Assembly (NCBI GenBank): GCA_029259995.1
Contig: JAJDEC010000287.1
Coordinates: 1 to 33,197 of the forward strand
Direction of reading: 5' to 3'
Source of the DNA: Phycisphaerae bacterium
GTDB lineage: Bacteria; Planctomycetota; Phycisphaerae; UBA1845; UTPLA1
Length of the DNA: 33,197 bases
The notes under the pieces: model-generated
Databases searched by the model: none
What the model was told of the DNA's origin: nothing
What the model saw: the letters and a program-made list of their open reading frames with translations, nothing else
Shown here: positions 18,679-27,071 of the stretch, in pieces
Layout: every line of letters starts with the position of its first letter
Numbering within the stretch: the stretch's first letter is position 1
Position numbers and translations under genes: made by a program

Positions 18679-18899
18679 GCAGACGCCCTGCCATCGCGTT
18701 CAAGGAAATCCACTCTGTCGTACGCCGGGCCCATGATACGGACATTCTTCCGCCAATGCATTGGGAATCGACGTTGGAGAATTGGGATTGCAATCGCATC
18801 GAGTATCCAACTCGCGGGGCCGTGGGCCGACGGCGCACGATTGCGCTGGCGAATTGAGATGTCGCCCGCGCGGAACAACGTCTTCAAACCCGGCACCAC
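18675..18899 (-). CDS. Possible small ORF between the large secreted protein and the glycosyltransferase
   Basis: 74 aa, GTG start 12 nt downstream of the preceding stop; stop overlaps the glycosyltransferase start as ATGA (18675-18678). Confidence 0.35.
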   Translation of the reverse strand: MVPGLKTLFRAGDISIRQRNRAPSAHGPASWILDAIAIPILQRRFPMHWRKNVRIMGPAYDRVDFLERDGRASA

Positions 18900-18911
18900 G
18901 GAAAAACCAGA

Positions 18912-21521
18912 TCAACCACCGAGTGTTGTCGGCAACATCGGTTCTGTCACACCTATGAATTCCGAATTGGGCACAAAGTCACCCAATGGGGCGAGAAGAT
19001 CTTCTTCGTCAATCGGCCATGTGGATTCATCACCCAGGCAGACGTCCAGCACAATCAGGTCGTGCACGCAGCCATTGCCTGGAACCTCGATTCGACCGAT
19101 CAGTCGATCGATTGGATTCGTATCCGCACAATTCGCCATCGCCTTGTCCCCTTCGCGCAGGCATCGCACAACGGCTTCCACACCTTCGGGCCGCACGAAC
19201 AGCAACTGGCGACGCCGCTCGCCCGAATCAACGTGGATGCCGAGACACCATTCCCGATGCCAATCCAACAAGTTGTTGAACACGACATCGCGATCAGTCT
19301 CTGAGGACCATTTCGCTGGAGCGGATCGATACGTGGCAGTGTCTTTGCGGGCTGGAATCGTGACGGCGATGTATCCGGTCCTGGCGCCGACGTCCGACGT
19401 CACGTGGATGCCGCTTGCACCTGTCGCGGCCGCCAAATCGAGCAGCGGCAACTTGTATCGCCAATCATCGCGCACATCGTCCCAATTAAACATGCGGCGA
19501 CCGTCCGTCTGGAGATTGTCCGTTGCGATAACGCCACTCTGCGGTCGCTTGTTGAGCGATGCGAGACCGCCGATCGGCTTCCGCGCCGTCGTCAGCAGCG
19601 ACGCCCTGAACGTTGGCGCGACGCCCGACGCCGCCACGCTCGTCACGATTTCAAGCGTATTCCAGCCTCGCAGGAGCCGGAGTCCCGTGTATGCGGATGT
19701 CTCTTGCCTGGTATCATCGGAGTCGGTGTTCAGATCGCCGCGAATGACGCGCCCATTGACGCGCACGCCAAGCGCTTGCTGCTGGTCCGTTCGGAGCTGC
19801 ACAATTTGATCGCCGGGAACATAGACCCAGCACGTGGCCCGAACGCGCTGATTCGGCCGGCTCCCGGAAACTGATTCCAGGGAAATGCGTGATGAATCCG
19901 ATACGACTGCCTGCCCCACGTCGCCTTCCGCAATCGGCATTTGCTGGAATGCACCGCCCGACTCGGAAGGTTCATACGGTCCGTCAATCCGCCACGATCT
20001 CAAGAAAGATTCCTCCAGCGGTAATTCGGCAACGTCGAGTCCCGCATACTCGTTGCGAGGCAGTCGATATCGCAAGGCCGAACGGCAGGAGAATCCGATG
20101 TGCGGACTGGGAGCGATCCCGGCGGTCACGGCGTCAACGGCTGCGGGTAATGTCGGGCTTGCGCCGGATTGCCGGCCCGCATCACTCATCATCCGATAGA
20201 CGATCTCAACAAAGTCGGACCAGCGTGCTCCGTGAGTCGTGCTCGCGGCAGTCGTCCCCTTTGGTCCCTGCCCGACGGGCGAAACATGAACATCAGTACC
20301 AACAGTTCCAACGGTTGAGGGTCGGATTGTTATGACGCCGTCAAACCAACCATCTCGATCCAACCTGGCCGCTCTGGGTCCCCAAGCGCCGTTCGGATAC
20401 TGGACGAAATCCGTGTCTTCGTCGTTCTTCAAGATTCGAATCGAAATGTCCAATCGAATCGCGCCTGACGTCGCCGCGGCGATCATTTTCCTGGTGATCG
20501 TCAGATGGTCGATCAGTCCGGCGAGTTCCTCATCTGAAAGCACCTGATCGCCGGCGGGCTGCTGGATAAGCGCGAGGACATCAAATCGTGTTACATCACC
20601 TGCGGGAGCGGACAGCTCGCACCGATCGATGTAGTCAATCAATCCGATCAATTCGCTGCCGATGATTTCAAAACATTCGGCGGCGCGAAACTGGGCGTCT
20701 TCATGGGGCGGATGAATCATCCGGCACTCTTCGAACTCGTCGTACGCGGGACGATAGAGACCGCAGAATTGAAGGTACAAACCCCATCGATAGTGCTCGA
20801 GAAAATTGCCGGACAGTCTGGATATGCGTCGAAGGTACTCGATCCGTCGAATCGATCGCCGCGCGAAACGCGCGACATCGACGTCGTCGCTGGATCGCAG
20901 TTTCCCGAACGCGTCAACAGCTGCGTCCTGCCGTCCGGCGAACTCGTCGATCATCGCGCCGAAATAGTCGCGCGCCGGCTGTTGCGTTGCCGCCCTGGCA
21001 AACTCCGCCAACGGGCCATTGAGACTCGTGCGATTGGGACCTCCGACCAACCTCGGATCGGGCATTCCCAACACGGCGACGACAACCATGTCGGCGTTCG
21101 ATTTCATGTGCAGCTTTGCCCGCACGCGCCCCGCTGCGAATTCCGGATTGGCTCGAATCGTATCCAGATTGATGACGTACGCCGTTGCTTCCGCCGAAAG
21201 GACCCAGTCCGGAAGCGCTTTGCCGCCGATTTCAATCGATAGCGTTGCCGGAACCTGATTGCCAGCCGCCGGCGGATTCGCGTCCTCGGCCGCCGCCTGC
21301 GGATTACTTCGCGGCTGTGCAGCGATGAAGACGAGCGGCTGAGGCGTCTGGCCCTGCGACGCGGACGACAATCGAAAGGACAGCTCCTGCACGCCGTTTT
21401 TTATCGTCGCATTGCCAAGCGGCACGACGGTGATTTCAGGATTCGGCGCGGCGCGGAGCGAGGATGTCAGAGCAATGACAATCGCTACGGCTGCAATAAT
21501 GGATCTGGGCGAGTGCTTCAT
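18912..21521 (-). CDS. Large exported protein of unknown function with TPR-like N-terminal part and jelly-roll-like region
   Basis: Start placed at MKHSPRSIIAAVAIVIALTSSLRAAPNPE (signal peptide) inside the 921-aa ORF; PGDQIVQLRTDQQQALGVRVNG...LLRGWNTLEIVTSVA resembles PA14/galactose-binding-type beta-sandwiches. Confidence 0.7.
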   Translation of the reverse strand: MKHSPRSIIAAVAIVIALTSSLRAAPNPEITVVPLGNATIKNGVQELSFRLSSASQGQTPQPLVFIAAQPRSNPQAAAEDANPPAAGNQVPATLSIEIGGKALPDWVLSAEATAYVINLDTIRANPEFAAGRVRAKLHMKSNADMVVVAVLGMPDPRLVGGPNRTSLNGPLAEFARAATQQPARDYFGAMIDEFAGRQDAAVDAFGKLRSSDDVDVARFARRSIRRIEYLRRISRLSGNFLEHYRWGLYLQFCGLYRPAYDEFEECRMIHPPHEDAQFRAAECFEIIGSELIGLIDYIDRCELSAPAGDVTRFDVLALIQQPAGDQVLSDEELAGLIDHLTITRKMIAAATSGAIRLDISIRILKNDEDTDFVQYPNGAWGPRAARLDRDGWFDGVITIRPSTVGTVGTDVHVSPVGQGPKGTTAASTTHGARWSDFVEIVYRMMSDAGRQSGASPTLPAAVDAVTAGIAPSPHIGFSCRSALRYRLPRNEYAGLDVAELPLEESFLRSWRIDGPYEPSESGGAFQQMPIAEGDVGQAVVSDSSRISLESVSGSRPNQRVRATCWVYVPGDQIVQLRTDQQQALGVRVNGRVIRGDLNTDSDDTRQETSAYTGLRLLRGWNTLEIVTSVAASGVAPTFRASLLTTARKPIGGLASLNKRPQSGVIATDNLQTDGRRMFNWDDVRDDWRYKLPLLDLAAATGASGIHVTSDVGARTGYIAVTIPARKDTATYRSAPAKWSSETDRDVVFNNLLDWHREWCLGIHVDSGERRRQLLFVRPEGVEAVVRCLREGDKAMANCADTNPIDRLIGRIEVPGNGCVHDLIVLDVCLGDESTWPIDEEDLLAPLGDFVPNSEFIGVTEPMLPTTLGG

Positions 21522-21677
21522 GTCATCCGTTTCGTCGATTCGCATCCTGTCTCTCGCTTGGTGAGGCGTTCGAATCAAGCCGCGGATTCGAACATTTGAT
21601 CTGAATTCTCGCCACATGCGCGTCCATATGCAACTCATCACGCACGATGCCTTGCAAAAGAAGTGTAACTCTTGCAT

Positions 21678-22544
21678 TCAAGGAATAGATGAATCGTCCC
21701 CACGAGGCGGCGCGGCCGAATTCTCATCCATCCACTGAAAATCTGCGTTGGTCCCTGAAGTTCGCGGCCTCTCGAATGACGCACTCGTCGCCGCTGTGGC
21801 GCGGCTCACGCGTCGACGAACGATGACGGAAAGGAAAAACAAGACGACGACGATTCCTGCCATCGCCGTCAGCAGATCGCGTCCGTCCAGACCGCTCGAC
21901 TGCGGAACAGCGCGATCCGGTGTTTCGAGTATCTCAACAGAACGGGCCACAAACAGCGGTCCCGCTCCTTCTTCGCCCGATTCCGTTCGAAAGGATCGGA
22001 TCTTGATGAAGAAACCCCTGACGCGGATCAACGATCGTTTCTTTGTTCTGGGCGCGGGATCGACAAGCACCAGCGTTGCGATGGCGTTGCTGCCGGCGAC
22101 GCCTATATCCCATTGTCGAAGGCGACCGAGCTCTGGACGCGTCGCGATGTCGTATGCAGGCTGTTCTAGCAGGAATCGTCCCTCGATACAGACGGGCTGT
22201 CCGCGGTAATCGCTGGGACGCTCCATCAGGTATTGCCATGGAACAATGTCGTTCTCGTTGCAGTCACTCTCCGCCAGAGCATCAGGGTTCTTGCGGAGAA
22301 ATTGACAGAACCAGTAAAATCCTTCGTCATCGAATGCGAACGTTCCATCCTTGACGCCGGAGAGCAGCACGACGCCCCCCCGTGTGTCGAGTGATGGATC
22401 GGCAGACGGCGCATCGCGTTCGGGCGGCGCGGCCACTAAGTCAGTACTCAATAGGAGGACAATCGCAAACAACGAGAGTCGCAACCAAGATATTCGATCA
22501 TGTGCAATGAAGGACATCATGTTCAGTGTCGATCGATTGGTCAT
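21678..22544 (-). CDS. Hypothetical exported protein with C-terminal TM segment
   Basis: Start MTNRSTLNMMSFIAHDRISWLRLSLFAIVLLLSTDLVAAPP at 22544; C-terminal TM DLLTAMAGIVVVLFFLSVIVRRRV; TGATG overlap with upstream gene. Confidence 0.75.
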   Translation of the reverse strand: MTNRSTLNMMSFIAHDRISWLRLSLFAIVLLLSTDLVAAPPERDAPSADPSLDTRGGVVLLSGVKDGTFAFDDEGFYWFCQFLRKNPDALAESDCNENDIVPWQYLMERPSDYRGQPVCIEGRFLLEQPAYDIATRPELGRLRQWDIGVAGSNAIATLVLVDPAPRTKKRSLIRVRGFFIKIRSFRTESGEEGAGPLFVARSVEILETPDRAVPQSSGLDGRDLLTAMAGIVVVLFFLSVIVRRRVSRATAATSASFERPRTSGTNADFQWMDENSAAPPRGDDSSIP

Positions 22545-25228
22545 CACTTCGAAGCTCGTTGGGCACGGGCAAGCAGATCCATGAGCTGCCCCTGCCACGG
22601 CGGTCCGCCCAATCGCGGCTCCCACGCCCGCTCGCTTTCGATGCCTGCGACGACTTCCGCCGCCTTGCCGTGACGCAGCTGATGCTTCAGCCAGTGATAG
22701 CGTGCTTCCCAGTAGACCTTCGGTGCATTGGCGCGCAGCGCCGGATCGGACAGGAGTTTTGCCCAGTGTTGTTCGGCTTCATCGGCCAGGCGTTCCGCTT
22801 CAGTCCCCGTCGCCGTCCCGATGAGCTGCTCGTGAATTCTCGCCGCGCGTCGGAGAAAAGTCCCGTTGTTGGGGGACGCACTGATCAGTGAATCGAGCAG
22901 CGTCTTGGCTTCGGGAAGCTGGTCCGCCGAAATCAGGGTATCGATCAGCGCCAATTGGGCGACGGTCACGTGTTTCCGATGCTCCGGTCGCTGTTCAAGC
23001 CACTCGATGAGATACTGAATCGTCGGCACGGTCTGTTCGGCGAGCCGCCTCGCCTCTTCGCGCCGGCCGAATCGACGAAGCTTTTCGATTTCTGCCTGCA
23101 TGTCGGCGGCAAGCGATATGAGAACGCCACCGAGGTCCTCGTCGATTCCCTGGCGAATGTACTGCTCCAGGGCTCGGTTCGCCTCCGAAGTCCGGGCCGT
23201 GGATTGATAACATCGGATACGTAATCCGAGTTGACGGGCATCGGGCTCCATGGTTTCGATCATGCCCAGGCACGCATCGAAATCGCGCAGGTCGTCGCCG
23301 GCATGAATCGACGCTGCCGCCAGGATGGCATCGCGTTGCCATCGTTTCAGCGTCTTGCGATCGGGTCCGCCGCCACGCTGCAGGGCGCGTCCTTCGCGCA
23401 TGGCATCCAGTTCGGCTTCGATCCGTTCGGCCAGGAATTTCCAGACATCGATGGCGGCTCGGGCCATGCGCTGCCTCGTGACGATCGTGGCGCTCTTGGG
23501 AACCTGTTCGTAGACGCGCTGCCGGCAACGGGCGGCATTGCGGCGCGCTTCCCAGTAGTTCGGCGATGCTTCGCGGACCTCGTTGTAGGACTCGATGGCC
23601 GTTTCGTACTGGCCGGCTTCTTCAAGAGACAGGGCCGCGACCCAGTTGGCTTCCGCGGCGAGTTCCGATTTGGGCATGCGCGCGTAGAGGAGCCGCGCCG
23701 CTACGGCCAAAGTCACATAGTCCTCGACGGCCTGCGTTTCGGCGGCAATCTGCTTCCAGGTCCGATATGCATAGTCATAGACGTGCGTCGCCACGATTTT
23801 CTCCGCGGGGCGCTGTGCCTCTTCCAGGAAGATCGCGGCAGCTTCTCGCAGCTTGGCCATTTGAAACAGGCAGACGGCCTTATTGAACCTGGCAAGATGG
23901 CGCTCCTCGTCGGCCGGATCGCGGGCGAGCAACTGATCCCACGCCGTGAGGGCTCTTTCAAAATCCCGATCGGCCATCCATCGGCCGGCTGCGATTCCCA
24001 ATTCGACAGTCGTCAACTCCGTCAGATTGCGTTCACTGCCGGCGATCTGGTTGAGGTAGACCTGAACGATCTCCGACCATATGCCGCCCTGGCGAGCAAG
24101 CTTGACGAACTCGGATTCGGCTCTCTTCTCGAGTTGAATGCGCGACGCATCTCCCTTGGGCATGCGCCTTGCCTCAACGACATAAGAGTACGCATGAATC
24201 AACGGGCCGAGTCGGATGTAGAATGCGGACTCGGCGTCGGCTGTCTCGTTTGCCAGATCGGCCAGGGCCCGTCGACCCGACGCGAACTGGCTGTCGGCAA
24301 TGAACGTCCGGGCCATCTCGTATTGTGCGCGGGACGTCATGCCGGCGGGCTGCGTCGATTGAATAATGCGGGCGAACTGATCGATCGCTTCATCGAACTG
24401 ACTGGACTCGCGTTTTGCAATCCCGAATCCCAACTGGGCGTTGTAACGAATCGACGGATCCCTCGCGTCCATCATCACGTCTTCGAACGATGATCGCGCG
24501 TCGGCGATCCAGTTTCCGCGTTTCGGCGTGCCGGGTTCGCTGAGCATGGCGCGATAAATGGCGCACCAGGCGCCGTTGAGCATTTTTCGTTGCAGCGTTG
24601 GACCGATTTTTCCGGCGAGACCGTACAGCAGATACGTTTCGTCGTTGTCGATACGAGAACGTATGTCCATGTCCTCGAGAACTTCGCCAGCGAGCGCGTA
24701 GAGACCGGCGGTCTCTTCCAGAATCGCGAGCGCGTGAGGGCGATCAAAGGACAGACCGCTCGATATCTCGAATTGATCGATATCGGGCCCCACCGCTCGA
24801 CGCAGCAAAAGATCCGCGAGTTCGATCCTCCACTGTGCCGCTCGGAACCTGCCCGGCTCGCCGTTCTTCTCGGCGACGTCGGCGGCGGCTCGTATGGAAT
24901 CTCGATAGGCGTCGGTCGCCCGCTCGATCAATCGGGCCCTGACGACGGCATCCTGCTCATCCGCAACGGCGCGCGCGGCCGCGCGAGCCAGGTGGATCCG
25001 GAGGAGCGGCGAACGATCGGCGATCAGGGGCTCGATCAATTCGGGCATGCCGCGGTCAACGAGCCCGGCAATCAGGGCCCGTTCTTTGCGACTGAGTTTC
25101 TCGTCGGACGCGAGCAGACGTGCGGGGGAGACAGTTGCCAGGATGAGCGCGCCCGTCAGGAGACCGACGAGCGAGCTGAATTGATCGCTGTTGCTTCGTT
25201 TCATGTGCATTCGCGGGTCGCTGGCCAT
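22544..25228 (-). CDS. Exported TPR/helical-repeat protein
   Basis: Start MASDPRMHMKRSNSDQFSSLVGLLTGALILATVSPARLLASDEK at 25228 (TGATG overlap with exbD); helical-repeat segments such as WDQLLARDPADEERHLARFNKAVCLFQMAKLREAAAIF and EEAGQYETAIESYNEVREASPNYWEARRNAARC. Confidence 0.8.
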   Translation of the reverse strand: MASDPRMHMKRSNSDQFSSLVGLLTGALILATVSPARLLASDEKLSRKERALIAGLVDRGMPELIEPLIADRSPLLRIHLARAAARAVADEQDAVVRARLIERATDAYRDSIRAAADVAEKNGEPGRFRAAQWRIELADLLLRRAVGPDIDQFEISSGLSFDRPHALAILEETAGLYALAGEVLEDMDIRSRIDNDETYLLYGLAGKIGPTLQRKMLNGAWCAIYRAMLSEPGTPKRGNWIADARSSFEDVMMDARDPSIRYNAQLGFGIAKRESSQFDEAIDQFARIIQSTQPAGMTSRAQYEMARTFIADSQFASGRRALADLANETADAESAFYIRLGPLIHAYSYVVEARRMPKGDASRIQLEKRAESEFVKLARQGGIWSEIVQVYLNQIAGSERNLTELTTVELGIAAGRWMADRDFERALTAWDQLLARDPADEERHLARFNKAVCLFQMAKLREAAAIFLEEAQRPAEKIVATHVYDYAYRTWKQIAAETQAVEDYVTLAVAARLLYARMPKSELAAEANWVAALSLEEAGQYETAIESYNEVREASPNYWEARRNAARCRQRVYEQVPKSATIVTRQRMARAAIDVWKFLAERIEAELDAMREGRALQRGGGPDRKTLKRWQRDAILAAASIHAGDDLRDFDACLGMIETMEPDARQLGLRIRCYQSTARTSEANRALEQYIRQGIDEDLGGVLISLAADMQAEIEKLRRFGRREEARRLAEQTVPTIQYLIEWLEQRPEHRKHVTVAQLALIDTLISADQLPEAKTLLDSLISASPNNGTFLRRAARIHEQLIGTATGTEAERLADEAEQHWAKLLSDPALRANAPKVYWEARYHWLKHQLRHGKAAEVVAGIESERAWEPRLGGPPWQGQLMDLLARAQRASK

Positions 25229-25680
25229 CAGCCATCGCCGCCCACGGAAAATTGTATGTTGGCGAATCCGGCTCCGACACAAGCATCCATCGCAGAAATA
25301 ACGTGTTGATACTCGACGTTCGGGCTTGCTTCGATCAGGACGCGGCCATCGGGATTTGCCCCTTCGTCCTGCTTCTTCTTGAGAATCGCTCGCAACGTCG
25401 CGAACGAGCCGTCGGGAAGCTGCGTGTCCATGATGAATATCTGACAGCCATGCCCGTCTTCTGTTTCGAGCAGCGCAATGTGTATCGTCGGAATAATCGT
25501 GACGCTTGCGCCGCCGCCGGGGCCGACCTGGGAAGGCAGCTCCGTCGGGAGCGATCCTTCCTCGACGGCGAGCCGCGCGCCGAGCATGAAGAATACGAGA
25601 ATGACCATGACGACGTCGACCATCGGCGCGAGATTGGGGGCATACGAGCGGCCTGGCGGTATGTCGCGTTTGAAATTCAA
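25228..25680 (-). CDS. exbD: ExbD/TolR family biopolymer transport protein (copy 1)
   Basis: 150 aa, TTG start; NLAPMVDVVMVILVFFMLGARLA TM with conserved Asp; C-terminal VLIEASPNVEYQHVISAMDACVGAGFANIQF. Confidence 0.88.
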   Translation of the reverse strand: MNFKRDIPPGRSYAPNLAPMVDVVMVILVFFMLGARLAVEEGSLPTELPSQVGPGGGASVTIIPTIHIALLETEDGHGCQIFIMDTQLPDGSFATLRAILKKKQDEGANPDGRVLIEASPNVEYQHVISAMDACVGAGFANIQFSVGGDG

Positions 25681-26120
25681 AGTCCATCCGCTCCTGATGA
25701 GCGCGGCACGGCACTGAATGTCACTTTCGTGACGCCGATGTCGCCGCAGCCGACCATGACTTGCTGGACATATTCAAACGGAAGCGTGCGATCCGCCCGA
25801 ATAATACAATTGACATCGGGCTGAATTCGCTTTTCTTCCGTCAGTCGATTGAGCACTTCATTCAAGGACATCGCCCTTTCCTCGACGATGAACTCGACGC
25901 CCTCCTTCTTGTCCTCCCGCGCATCGCGAACATTGACGACGAAACGATTGCCCAGATCCTGCCGGTCCTTTTCCTGCGCGGAGCGGGCGACGGGAAGATC
26001 GATGCGCGTGCTGCTCTCCCGCTCAACCATTCTCGTCGATAACAGGAAGAAGATCAGCAGACTCATCGTGACGTCGACGACAGGCGCCAGATTCACACGA
26101 ATCGGCGTCTCATCAGGCAC
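25677..26120 (-). CDS. exbD: ExbD/TolR family biopolymer transport protein (copy 2)
   Basis: 147 aa from GTG; NLAPVVDVTMSLLIFFLLSTRM TM with conserved Asp; CIIRADRTLPFEYVQQVMVGCGDIGVTKVTFSA; TTGA overlap with copy 1. Confidence 0.88.
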   Translation of the reverse strand: MPDETPIRVNLAPVVDVTMSLLIFFLLSTRMVERESSTRIDLPVARSAQEKDRQDLGNRFVVNVRDAREDKKEGVEFIVEERAMSLNEVLNRLTEEKRIQPDVNCIIRADRTLPFEYVQQVMVGCGDIGVTKVTFSAVPRSSGADGL

Positions 26121-26166
26121 ACTGGAAAGACCTTTGCGGCGAATGGCACGACTCCAAGATCGGCAG

Positions 26167-26184
26167 GCCGCCGAATCCGGCGGC
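26167..26184. repeat. Perfect inverted repeat GCCGCCG-AATC-CGGCGGC between exbB and exbD
   Basis: 7-bp arms, 4-nt loop, read directly. Confidence 0.8.
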
Positions 26185-26207
26185 TTACGTCATTCCTTCT
26201 TACGGCG

Positions 26208-27035
26208 TCACGCACGATGCGGCGCTGCGGACGATTCTCGTGCATCCGCGCCGCCCGGTGCACCCATGCCGCCCATGGCCGGCGTCGGCGCAGGGCGGAA
26301 ATACTCCAGGACGTCGATGACCGACGCGTGGGCCGCAACTGTCATGGAATCGACACGATTTCGACAAACGCCGAAACAGCCGAGCGCCAGGATGGCGACG
26401 ATCAGTCCCATGAGCGTGCTGACGAGCGCGATGCTGATTCCGCCTGCCAGTTCTTCCGGGCCGTAGGCGCCCTGGGTTTCCTGCATTTTCTTGAACGCCT
26501 CGATCATGCCGGCGACGGTTCCGAGCAAGCCAAGGAGCGGTGCGATATTTCCGATGATGTTGAGGTATTCGACACGACGGAAGAGCCGGCTCCGCCAGGC
26601 GCCGGCGCGCTCTTCGACGGCCTCCTGCATGGCGTCGAAGCCATGGCGGCCGTGGCGAAGGCCGATCGTCAGCACGTCGCCGAACATCGTTCGGCTGCCG
26701 GCGACGCGTTCGACGCACTCCTTGAATTTTCTCAATTCGATCAATTCTCGTGTGGCCCTGGTTTCTGATTCGTTGACCATCTTCGCCCAACGAATCGTCC
26801 AGAAATGCTCGATGATGAGGCCGACAACGATGATTGACAGGACGGTAATAATCGGGCCGATCCAACCATATCCCTGAATGACGACATCGAGGAACGACGT
26901 GACTTTGACGGGTTCATCCGTCGGCGAAGACAATATTGGATCGTCTTGCGCAGAGAGGGGCACCGCGACAGTGATGATGGATGCGGCAAGAACGGTCAGT
27001 AAGATGATTGTTCTGCGTCGAGCTGTCGAATTCAT
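26208..27035 (-). CDS. exbB: ExbB/TolQ/MotA family proton channel protein with N-terminal signal peptide
   Basis: 275 aa; VEYLNIIGNIAPLLGLLGTVAGMIEAFKKM and GGISIALVSTLMGLIVAILAL; signal peptide MNSTARRRTIILLTVLAASIITVAVPLSAQ. Confidence 0.92.
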   Translation of the reverse strand: MNSTARRRTIILLTVLAASIITVAVPLSAQDDPILSSPTDEPVKVTSFLDVVIQGYGWIGPIITVLSIIVVGLIIEHFWTIRWAKMVNESETRATRELIELRKFKECVERVAGSRTMFGDVLTIGLRHGRHGFDAMQEAVEERAGAWRSRLFRRVEYLNIIGNIAPLLGLLGTVAGMIEAFKKMQETQGAYGPEELAGGISIALVSTLMGLIVAILALGCFGVCRNRVDSMTVAAHASVIDVLEYFRPAPTPAMGGMGAPGGADARESSAAPHRA

Positions 27036-27071
27036 TCGTGTTCTCTGGGTTTCGTGATTCGGCTTGTCACA

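Noticed and set aside
17998-19809. 603-aa plus-strand ORF
   Set aside because: Runs antisense across the glycosyltransferase and the large exported protein; no recognisable motifs; shadow ORF.
23231-24493. 420-aa plus-strand ORF antisense to the TPR gene
   Set aside because: Opposite a well-supported coding frame, no motif or start context.
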